NCBI GenBank assembly: GCA_002422345.1
Contig: DIUL01000188.1
Location: 1-5,170, forward strand
Source of the DNA: Acetobacteraceae bacterium UBA6159
GTDB taxonomy: Bacteria > Pseudomonadota > Alphaproteobacteria > Acetobacterales > Acetobacteraceae
Length of the DNA: 5,170 bases
Direction: 5' to 3'
In this document: piece after piece, positions 1 to 5,170 of the stretch
How the letters are laid out: each line of letters begins with the position of its first letter
How positions within the stretch are numbered: the stretch's first letter is position 1
Made by a program: the position numbers and the translations under genes
Notes under the pieces: model-generated
Databases searched by the model: none
What the model saw: only the letters and a program-made list of their open reading frames with translations
Told to the model about the DNA's origin: nothing

Positions 1-24
1 GTGATTGACCGGACAGCAGTGATG

Positions 25-42
25 TGTCGTCATTTTACGACA
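25..42. repeat. Perfect 6-bp inverted repeat upstream of the Hint gene
   Basis: TGTCGT (25-30) and ACGACA (37-42) are exact reverse complements around the six-base spacer CATTTT. The pairing can be extended outward to 22-45 with two G-T wobbles and one A-T pair. As DNA the site has the dyad symmetry of an operator. As RNA it would be a weak hairpin. It lies about 130 bases before the Hint gene start and has no following T-run, so it is a poor terminator for any gene to the left. Arms this short can arise by chance, and no function is assigned. Confidence 0.35.
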
Positions 43-172
43 TGTTCAGGTCATCCCGTATTTTCGGCCCGTTTCTCTGCCGATGGCGGAATAATATGTT
101 GCGCGGAGATGGCCTCAGCGTGTAGGAATTTTCGCGCAAGAATCAAATATACGCAGAGGATAACAGCGCGCA

Positions 173-1531
173 ATGGCTACGTTCCTGGCGGACTTTCTGT
201 ATGAGCTTGATCCGAATGGCAACAGCGTCACCGGGAAGGTTGATGCGCTCATTGCCAACAGCGGTTCAAGCTCCGTCGAGGCCGTGAACGACGGCGTTGT
301 TTCGGTCGGCGAGACGTTCGACGTCACATTCTCTGACTCGGGCGTCAATGCGATTTACGGCGGCACGTACACGTATGTCGGCTACGAGTCGTCCCTTCTC
401 GGTCCTATCGCGGAGCGAGGTGGACAGTATTTTCTGTTTACGAACAACGGTAGCATCCCGATCGGCCAGACGCTGACCGGGTTCACGAATAACACCTTTC
501 CGATCTGCTACGTCAAAGGTACGATGATCGCATGCCCCGACGGAGAGCGGGCGATCGAGACACTGCGGGTCGGTGAGTTTGTGCTGACCAGGAACGGCGA
601 CCCGCAGCGGATCAAGTGGATAGGCCACCGTTCCCTCGACGTGATCCGACATCCGAAGCCGGACAAGCTCCTGCCGGTTGTGATCCGTGCCGGTGCAGTC
701 GCCGAGAATATCCCGACGCGAGATCTTCGCGTGTCACAGGATCACGCGATTTCCCTCGACGGCTGTCTCATCGCGGCTCGGCAGCTGGTGAACGGCGCGA
801 CGATCTATATTGATAGGGCACTGGACGCGGTTCACTACTACCATATTGAACTGGACGCCCACGCCCTTCTGATCGCTGACGGACTACCGGCCGAAAGCTA
901 TCTTGATACGGGCAACCGTGGCTTCTTCGCGAATGCCGGCGTGCCGCTGCTGCACCCGGCCACCATGGACGATGGTGATCTGCCGACCCGCGAAGCCGGC
1001 TCTTGCGAACCATTTGCCTACGATGAGGCACGGGTCCGTCCCGTGTGGCAGAAGCTCGCCGATCGCGCGGTCGCATTGGGCCGGCTGGTACCGCGGCATC
1101 ATGTGACATCCGACCCGGAGATACATCTTCTGGCTGACGGGCAGAGTATCAAGCCGATACATGCAAGTTCCAGCACGGTGGTATTCGCGTTGCCAGCCGG
1201 TACCGGCGATGTGCGTTTGATGTCGCGCGCGCAGTCGCCAATCCTGGCACGGCCCTGGCTCGAAGACCGTCGGCATCTTGGCGTTGCGGTCACGAATGTT
1301 GTGCTGACACATGACGGTCATGTCTGGGAGATGCCTGTCGACCACCCTGGTCTGACCAAAGGCTGGTGGGCCGTCGAACGGGACGGAACGGCCATGTGCC
1401 GCTGGACCAATGGAGATGCGTGGATAGCGCTGCCGAAGATGGCCGGGACAGCCCTGATGACAGTGAATATCGGATGCCCGATGATGTATGCCATCGATTT
1501 CGAGGAAGCCACGACACGTCGGGCAGCCTGA
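173..1531 (+). CDS. Hint-domain (Hedgehog/intein, Hint_2-type) protein, predicted self-cleaving
   Basis: This is a complete 452-residue protein in three parts. Residues 1-111 are rich in Gly, Ser, Thr and Asn and probably form beta structure, with no clear signal peptide or membrane helix. Residues 112 to about 255 form the Hint domain. It opens with the nucleophile Cys112 in the pattern CYVKGTMIACPDG. It has a block-B-like VSQDH with Ser188 and His191 (Thr-x-x-His in most inteins), then LDAHALLIADGLPAES at about 227-242. Residues 256-452 form a Trp/His/Asp-rich C-terminal part that I cannot assign to a named function. In the Hint family, the first Cys attacks the preceding peptide bond to form a thioester, which can release the N-terminal piece, here at Ile111-Cys112. 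No C-terminal His-Asn is seen, so full intein splicing is not expected. The ATG at 173 is preceded by AGAGGA at 155-160, a weak ribosome site 12 bases away. The gene is less GC-rich than the right half of the window. Similar proteins are common in Acetobacteraceae and Rhodobacterales. Substrate, export route and cellular role are unknown. Confidence 0.85.
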   Translation: MATFLADFLYELDPNGNSVTGKVDALIANSGSSSVEAVNDGVVSVGETFDVTFSDSGVNAIYGGTYTYVGYESSLLGPIAERGGQYFLFTNNGSIPIGQTLTGFTNNTFPICYVKGTMIACPDGERAIETLRVGEFVLTRNGDPQRIKWIGHRSLDVIRHPKPDKLLPVVIRAGAVAENIPTRDLRVSQDHAISLDGCLIAARQLVNGATIYIDRALDAVHYYHIELDAHALLIADGLPAESYLDTGNRGFFANAGVPLLHPATMDDGDLPTREAGSCEPFAYDEARVRPVWQKLADRAVALGRLVPRHHVTSDPEIHLLADGQSIKPIHASSSTVVFALPAGTGDVRLMSRAQSPILARPWLEDRRHLGVAVTNVVLTHDGHVWEMPVDHPGLTKGWWAVERDGTAMCRWTNGDAWIALPKMAGTALMTVNIGCPMMYAIDFEEATTRRAA

Positions 1532-1898
1532 CGCCGCAACCGTTGATGCCCGTGCATGAGCCAGGATCGTGATGCAGGCAGAACCGCGGTGGCGGGTTTG
1601 TGATCCGAAGGATGAAGGCAGTTCAGGCGCCTGGCATCGCAGAGGCTGGGACCCACGCGATGAGCGTTCTTCCTGTCCACGCCGCCATGCGATTGCCAGG
1701 TCCGGAGCAAACCAACCGCCGGTTCGGAGCGTGGGCGACCAGCAATCGGCACGGCCCCGAATCGTGTGAGCGAATGGCAAGGCTCGCGCGCGTTCTCGGG
1801 TTTCCGTCAGGTTGATTGTGCTCCAACAACCCAGTGTCTACCGGACATTTGGTTCCACTGTGGCCTAGACGGTGGGACTGGACATGATACGATCCCGC

Positions 1899-1920
1899 GC
1901 CGAACGCGTAGGCGTTTGGC
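1899..1920 (+). other. Strong hairpin in the aqpZ upstream region
   Basis: GCCGAACGC (1899-1907) pairs with GCGTTTGGC (1912-1920) around the four-base loop GTAG. This gives nine consecutive pairs, one of them a G-T wobble. It is among the strongest stem-loops I noticed in the window. No U-run follows on either strand (the plus strand continues AAGAGCGGGG), so it is not a classic intrinsic terminator. It lies about 100 bases before the aqpZ start and could be a leader structure, a small-RNA element or a REP-like unit. Only one copy occurs here. Confidence 0.5.
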
Positions 1921-1964
1921 AAGAGCGGGGAAAATTACACGAGTGGCCACCGGCCCTGTCGACG

Positions 1965-1983
1965 TCTCAACAACGGATTGAGA
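1965..1983. promoter_or_regulatory. Perfect inverted repeat just upstream of aqpZ, candidate operator or leader stem
   Basis: TCTCAA (1965-1970) and TTGAGA (1978-1983) are exact reverse complements around the seven-base spacer CAACGGA. The repeat ends 38 bases before the aqpZ ATG. This spacing suits a regulator site near the promoter or a stem in the mRNA leader. A smaller GGCC/GGCC repeat with a three-base loop lies at 1945-1955. The symmetry is visible in the sequence, but any regulatory role is inferred from position. Confidence 0.4.
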
Positions 1984-2009
1984 GGCTCGCAAGGTGAGTG
2001 TGCTGAAAC

Positions 2010-2015
2010 AAGGAA
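2010..2015 (+). promoter_or_regulatory. Ribosome binding site of aqpZ
   Basis: AAGGAA sits six bases before the ATG at 2022 and 12 bases before the second in-frame ATG at 2028. The spacing favours the first ATG as the start. Confidence 0.65.
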
Positions 2016-2021
2016 ACCGAC

Positions 2022-2711
2022 ATGGACATGAGCAGACGCCTGGGCGCTGAATTCTTCGGCACCTTCTGGCTGACCTTCGGCGGGTGCGGCAGTGCCGTCC
2101 TCGCCGCGGCCTTTCCGCAACTCGGCATCGCGTTCGCCGGCGTGGCGCTGGCCTTCGGGCTGACCGTGCTGACGATGGCCTATACGGTGGGGCACATATC
2201 GGGCGGTCATTTCAACCCCGCGGTCACGATCGGGCTGTGGGCGGGTGGTCGTTTCAAGGCGGGCGATATCGTTCCCTACATCATCGCACAGGTTGTCGGC
2301 GCGATCGCGGCGGCGGCGGTGCTGTATCTGATCGCCTCCGGCAAGCCGGGCTTCGCGGTCGGCGGTTTCGCGTCGAACGGGTATGAGGCGCTGAGCCCTG
2401 GCAAGTATGGCCTGGTCGCGTGCCTGGTGATGGAGGTCGTGGCGACCTTCTTCTTCCTGATCATCATCCTGGGCAGCACGTCGTCCAAGGCGCCGGCCGG
2501 CTTCGCGCCGATCGCGATCGGGCTGGGGCTGACGCTGATCCACCTGATCTCGATCCCGGTGACGAATACGTCGGTCAATCCGGCGCGCAGCACCGGGCCG
2601 GCGTTGTTCGCGGGCGGGGAGTATGTGGCACAGCTCTGGCTGTTCTGGCTGGCGCCGATCGTGGGCGCGGTGCTCGCGGGCGGCGTGTCCCGCTGGTTGC
2701 AGGAGGAGTAG
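2022..2711 (+). CDS. aqpZ: Aquaporin Z, water channel
   Basis: This is an inner-membrane MIP-family channel of 229 residues, the usual AqpZ length, that passes water rapidly and excludes protons and larger solutes. Six membrane helices can be placed near residues 9-29, 35-55, 83-105, 130-151, 160-178 and 203-223. The two half-helices carry Asn-Pro-Ala at 65-67 (GGHFNPAVT) and 186-188 (TSVNPARS). The selectivity filter is the narrow water-type set: Phe45, His174, Thr183 and Arg189, matching Phe43, His174, Thr183 and Arg189 of E. coli AqpZ. The His at 174 argues against a glycerol facilitator. Long stretches, such as AGVALAFGLTVLTMA and LIHLISIPVTNTSVNPARST, match what I remember of E. coli AqpZ. 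Cys22 corresponds to E. coli Cys20. The gene is monocistronic in this window: a gene-poor leader precedes it and a convergent operon follows. The start at the first ATG is chosen from the AAGGAA ribosome site. Confidence 0.97.
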   Translation: MDMSRRLGAEFFGTFWLTFGGCGSAVLAAAFPQLGIAFAGVALAFGLTVLTMAYTVGHISGGHFNPAVTIGLWAGGRFKAGDIVPYIIAQVVGAIAAAAVLYLIASGKPGFAVGGFASNGYEALSPGKYGLVACLVMEVVATFFFLIIILGSTSSKAPAGFAPIAIGLGLTLIHLISIPVTNTSVNPARSTGPALFAGGEYVAQLWLFWLAPIVGAVLAGGVSRWLQEE

Positions 2712-2734
2712 GGGCGGCGGGGCACCATCCGCGA

Positions 2735-2757
2735 TTCTCCTGTTTTCATCAGGGGAA
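2735..2757. terminator. Stem-loop after aqpZ in the convergent gap (possible terminator)
   Basis: TTCTCCTG (2735-2742) pairs with CAGGGGAA (2750-2757), eight pairs with one wobble, around the loop TTTTCAT. It starts 24 bases after the aqpZ stop codon. No U-run follows it on either strand, so it would be a weak or factor-assisted terminator. Position between two convergent transcripts is the main argument for a termination role. Confidence 0.4.
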
Positions 2758-2765
2758 AGTCGTGG

Positions 2766-2787
2766 GTGGTGGCCCGTCGGCCACCAT
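2766..2787. terminator. Second stem-loop in the convergent gap (possible bidirectional terminator)
   Basis: GTGGTGGCC (2766-2774) pairs with GGCCACCAT (2779-2787) around the tetraloop CGTC, with eight Watson-Crick pairs plus one outer G-T wobble. It lies 55 bases past the aqpZ stop and 32 bases past the chvG stop. The stem is GC-rich and long enough to pause polymerase from either side. The flanks lack a clear T-run, so the terminator call rests on stem strength and on its position between tail-to-tail genes. Confidence 0.45.
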
Positions 2788-2818
2788 GACGGGGTGGCAG
2801 AAACGCGGCCATGCCCCG

Positions 2819-4480
2819 TTACGCGCGCGGTAACCGCACGACGAACCGCGCCCCCAGCACCTTCCCATCGCCCGACCGCCGGTTGCCGGCGGAGATCGTG
2901 CCGTGCAGCGCCTCGATGATCTGGCGGCTGATCGACAGGCCCAGGCCGGAGTGCTGGCCGAACTTCTCGTTCTTGGGCCGCTCCGAGTAGAACCGGTCGA
3001 AGATGTGCTCCAGGTTGGCTTCGGGGATGCCCGGACCGTCATCCTCGACGCTCAGCTCCACCATTTCGGTCGCATCGCGCACCCGGACGACGATCCGCCC
3101 GTTCTTCGGGCTGAACGAGCGCGCGTTGCCGATCAGATTGTGCAGCACCTGCACCAGCCGGTCGGGCACCGCCCAGACCTGGGCGCCCGCCGGCGGCGCG
3201 ATCACCTCCAGCCGCGGGTCGTCGTCTTCGTTGCGAGTCGCCTCATCCAGCTCCCGCAACGTCTCCAGGATCGGCACGACATCCACCGGTTCGGCGGTCA
3301 CGCGCGACAGTTCCGCGTCCAGGCGGGACGCATCGGACACATCGCTGATCAGCCTATCCAGCCGCACCACGTCCTGGCCGATGATCGACAGCAACTGCCG
3401 CTGACGGGCCGGGTCCTCGATGCGAGGCAACGTCTCGATCGCGCTGCGGATGGAGGACAGGGGGTTCTTGATCTCATGCGCCACATCGGCGGCGAACCGC
3501 TCGATCGCGTCCATCCGGGCCCAGAGCGCGGTGGCGGAGTCCGATAGCGCCGTCGCCAGCGCCCCCACCTCATCCCGGCGGGCGAGCAAGGACGCAGGCA
3601 CGCTGCCCGTCCGCCCCTTGCCCTCCCGCATGTCCGCCGCGGCGCCGGCCAGGCGCAGGATCGGGCGGGCGATGGTCAGGGACAGGTACCACGACAGCAG
3701 AACGGTCAGCGCCAGCGCCATGCCGAACAGCGCCAGGATGGACATCCGCACGGTGAACAGGCCCGCATCGACCTCCCGCGCCTCCCGCGTCAGGGAGATG
3801 ATGCCGACGGTCTTCTTGTCCCGCTCCACCGGCACGGCGACGGTCACCAGCAGGCGGTTGTCGCGGGTGCGGCGGATATAGGGCGGGGTCTCCCGGCTGT
3901 CATTGGCGCTGCGGAGGCGCACTTCCTCCTTCACGTCCAACTGCCAGTCCTGGCCCTCCACCGTCGGGACGGGGCGCTGGTTCGGCAGCCAGGCGGTGAC
4001 CGAGTCATAGGCCCAACTGATCCAGCCGAAGACCGGGCCGTAATCGGGGGGCGGGGGCAGGGGATCGATCACGACCTGCCCGCCCAGCGTGTCGCGGATG
4101 CGGGAATCGGCGAGCGTCGCGCCATCGGGAGCGAAGAGTTTGGCCTGGGCGTCCGGCGTCGGCTCGGTCAGGCGGCGCAGCAACGACCGCGCGACTTCGG
4201 GGACCAGCCGCGGATGCTCGGGGTCGGTGGTGCGGACGGCGCTTTCGGCCAGGGCGCCGGCGAAGACCCGCGCCTGTTCGCGCAGCGCGCCGATCTGCGC
4301 CTCCAGCAGCCCGTTCCGGTACTGATCCAGATACAGCAGCGCCACGACCAGCAACGCCAGCGGCAGCGCGTTCACCAGCAGGATGCGTCGCAGCAGGGGG
4401 GACACCCAGCCGTTCCGGAACCGCAGCGGCTGGCCCGGGGGAGCAGCCTGTGGGGTGGTCAGGTTGGCGCCGTCCGGCAC
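2819..4480 (-). CDS. chvG: ChvG-type sensor histidine kinase
   Basis: This is a complete membrane-bound kinase of 553 residues, the partner of the response regulator encoded directly upstream. In order it has a cytoplasmic N-tail (1-30), a membrane helix (31-51) and a periplasmic sensing region of about 195 residues, which includes a proline-rich patch at 140-148. A second membrane helix (about 246-269) and a HAMP linker (about 266-320) follow. The HisKA motif reads FAADVAHEIKNPLSSIRSAI, with phospho-acceptor His335. The ATP-binding domain has the N-box HNLIGNA (447-453), G1 DDGPGIP (480-486), F-box FDRFY (494-498) and G2 GLGLSI (512-517), so every catalytic box is present. The HisKA wording and the two-helix sensor layout fit the ChvG/ExoS/BatS family, which responds to acidity or envelope conditions and, in rhizobia, is held in check by periplasmic ExoR. 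No exoR is seen here. The GTG start directly follows the chvI stop and has AAGGAG six bases upstream, which suggests translational coupling. EnvZ-like kinases are the alternative, but are less likely given the partner. Confidence 0.92.
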   Translation of the reverse strand: MPDGANLTTPQAAPPGQPLRFRNGWVSPLLRRILLVNALPLALLVVALLYLDQYRNGLLEAQIGALREQARVFAGALAESAVRTTDPEHPRLVPEVARSLLRRLTEPTPDAQAKLFAPDGATLADSRIRDTLGGQVVIDPLPPPPDYGPVFGWISWAYDSVTAWLPNQRPVPTVEGQDWQLDVKEEVRLRSANDSRETPPYIRRTRDNRLLVTVAVPVERDKKTVGIISLTREAREVDAGLFTVRMSILALFGMALALTVLLSWYLSLTIARPILRLAGAAADMREGKGRTGSVPASLLARRDEVGALATALSDSATALWARMDAIERFAADVAHEIKNPLSSIRSAIETLPRIEDPARQRQLLSIIGQDVVRLDRLISDVSDASRLDAELSRVTAEPVDVVPILETLRELDEATRNEDDDPRLEVIAPPAGAQVWAVPDRLVQVLHNLIGNARSFSPKNGRIVVRVRDATEMVELSVEDDGPGIPEANLEHIFDRFYSERPKNEKFGQHSGLGLSISRQIIEALHGTISAGNRRSGDGKVLGARFVVRLPRA

Positions 4481-5170
4481 TCAACGCTCCTTGTAGCGAT
4501 AGCCGATGCCATACAGGGTTTCGATCTGGTTGAACGTGTCGTCCACGTCCCGGAACTTCTTGCGCACGCGCTTCACGTGGCTGTCAATCGTGCGGTCATC
4601 GACATAGACGCTGTCGCCATAGGCCGCGTCGATCAATTGGTCGCGGCTTTTGACCATCCCGGGACGCGCGGCCAGGGCCTTCACCAGCAGGAACTCCGTG
4701 ACCGTGAGCTGGATGTCCTCGCTCCTCCAGGTGCACTGGTGCTTGGTGTCGTCCAGCACCAGGTCCCCCCGCGTCATCACGCCCGTCGGCGCCGCCCCGC
4801 TCCCCTCCGCTCGGCTTGCCTCATTGCGGCGCAGCAGGGCGCGGATACGCTCCAGCAGCAGGCGCTGGCTGAAAGGCTTCTTGATGTAGTCGTCCGCGCC
4901 GAGGCGGAGGCCCATCAGCTCATCCACTTCCTCGTCCTTGGAGGTCAGGAAGATCACCGGCATCGAGGTCCGCTGGCGGAGGCGTTGCAGCAGCTCCATC
5001 CCATCCATCCGGGGCATCTTCACGTCCAGCACGGCCAGGTCGACCGGGCGGGCGTTCATGCCCTGCAACGCGCTTTCACCGTCGGTGAAGGTGCGGACCT
5101 GGAAGCCTTCCTGCTCCAGCGTCATCTGGACGCTGGTGAGGATGTTCCGGTCGTCGTCCACCAGGGCGAT
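4481..5170 (-). CDS. chvI: ChvI-type response regulator, OmpR/PhoB family (5' end outside the window)
   Basis: This is a cytoplasmic DNA-binding regulator activated by phosphate from the adjacent kinase. The visible part is 229 codons (about 230 residues). The frame stays open to the window edge and reads IALVDDDRN there. The GTG at 5161 encodes the conserved Val of the receiver's first strand and is not the start, so a few N-terminal residues are missing. Counting that Val as 1, the receiver domain shows the acidic cluster Asp2-Asp4, phospho-acceptor Asp46 in LAVLDVKMP, Thr73 and Lys95 in KKPF. A short Ala/Gly/Ser-rich linker (about 114-126) follows. The C-terminal winged helix (about 129-226) contains the TVTEFLLVKAL and VDDRTIDSHVKRVRKKF motifs and ends in GIGYRYKER. 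All phosphorylation residues are present. Strong likeness to ChvI/BatR and the chvG gene directly downstream support the name. In the family it controls envelope, exopolysaccharide, acid-stress or host-association genes, but its targets here cannot be read from the window. Confidence 0.93.
   Translation of the reverse strand: MALVDDDRNILTSVQMTLEQEGFQVRTFTDGESALQGMNARPVDLAVLDVKMPRMDGMELLQRLRQRTSMPVIFLTSKDEEVDELMGLRLGADDYIKKPFSQRLLLERIRALLRRNEASRAEGSGAAPTGVMTRGDLVLDDTKHQCTWRSEDIQLTVTEFLLVKALAARPGMVKSRDQLIDAAYGDSVYVDDRTIDSHVKRVRKKFRDVDDTFNQIETLYGIGYRYKER
4487..4492 (-). promoter_or_regulatory. Ribosome binding site of chvG inside the end of chvI
   Basis: Read on the minus strand, AAGGAG lies within the last codons of chvI, six bases before the GTG at 4480. 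It decides the start of chvG at that GTG, even though GTG is a weaker codon than ATG. Confidence 0.75.

Larger units (their letters stand above)
1532..2021. other. Gene-free stretch between the Hint gene and aqpZ
   Basis: I found no supportable gene in these 490 bases. The open frames on both strands are 60-100 codons, overlap one another, lack good ribosome sites and read as arginine/proline-rich or mixed sequence typical of non-coding GC-rich DNA. No tRNA fold, transposase motif or paired terminal repeats were recognised. The GC level drops in places, for example around 1810-1890. The right end holds two inverted repeats, listed separately, and must contain the aqpZ promoter, though I cannot place a convincing -35/-10 pair. 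The stretch may be a decayed gene or an old insertion scar, but nothing recognisable remains to say which. Confidence 0.6.

Noticed and set aside
5..36. TTGACC at 5-10 as a -35 box of a promoter
   Set aside because: No acceptable -10 hexamer occurs at 16-18 bases downstream. The nearest AT-rich bases are at 19 or more and match poorly.
1..204. Plus-strand frame of 67 codons beginning with GTG at position 1
   Set aside because: It overlaps the Hint gene start, has no visible ribosome site and shows no recognisable protein pattern. Its first codon is simply the window edge.
884..1780. Long antisense frame (298 codons) opposite the Hint gene and running into the gap
   Set aside because: It reads as Arg/Pro/Ser/His-rich sequence with no motif. 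Long antisense frames are common opposite GC-rich genes, and the plus-strand Hint domain fully explains the region.
1800..1900. Possible insertion-sequence remnant around the lower-GC stretch after 1810
   Set aside because: No transposase motif, matching terminal repeat pair or target duplication could be found, so there is only a vague impression of composition.
1935..2812. Two antisense frames opposite aqpZ (202 and 178 codons)
   Set aside because: They are low-complexity Arg/Asp/Gly- or Pro/Ala-rich translations that mirror the aquaporin codons, with no independent support.
2903..3547. Plus-strand frame of 214 codons opposite chvG
   Set aside because: It is a shadow of the kinase catalytic region. 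The minus-strand frame carries every histidine-kinase box in order.
5159..5161. GTG as the start codon of chvI
   Set aside because: The frame continues upstream as Ile-Ala-Leu to the window edge, and this codon is the conserved Val before the acidic cluster of the receiver domain. The true start is outside the window.

Overview
The window looks like chromosomal DNA from a GC-rich alphaproteobacterium. Two points support this. The right end carries a ChvG/ChvI (ExoS/ChvI, BatS/BatR-like) two-component pair, which is typical of that class. The left end carries a Hint-domain protein of a type I associate with Acetobacteraceae and Rhodobacterales. An Acetobacteraceae-like host is my best guess from protein style, but no marker gene here proves it.

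Layout: positions 1-172 hold no supportable gene, only a short perfect inverted repeat. A complete plus-strand gene (173-1531) encodes a 452-residue protein with a central Hedgehog/intein-type (Hint) domain between a Gly/Ser/Thr-rich N-terminal part and a conserved-looking but unassigned C-terminal part. About 490 bases follow (1532-2021) without a convincing gene. The last 125 of these, just before the next gene, contain a strong hairpin and a second perfect inverted repeat. A complete aquaporin Z gene (2022-2711, plus strand) comes next, with both NPA motifs and the full water-selective filter. A 107-base convergent gap with two stem-loops separates it from a minus-strand operon: a response regulator (chvI, 5' end cut by the window edge) followed directly by its sensor kinase (chvG, complete, 553 residues).

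How the genes relate: chvI and chvG abut exactly (stop TGA, then start GTG) and share one transcription unit. The kinase senses an envelope or acid-type signal, phosphorylates the regulator, and the regulator binds DNA through an OmpR-type winged helix. AqpZ moves water across the inner membrane. It faces the operon tail to tail, so it is not co-transcribed with it, and a functional link through envelope or osmotic stress is only conjecture. The Hint protein has no evident partner in the window.

No CRISPR array, tRNA, rRNA or intact mobile element was seen. The most interesting items are the predicted self-cleaving Hint protein and the structured aqpZ leader. The chvIG operon also ends in an aquaporin gap, without the hprK/PTS genes that often follow it in alphaproteobacteria. 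None of these amounts to a clearly new system.
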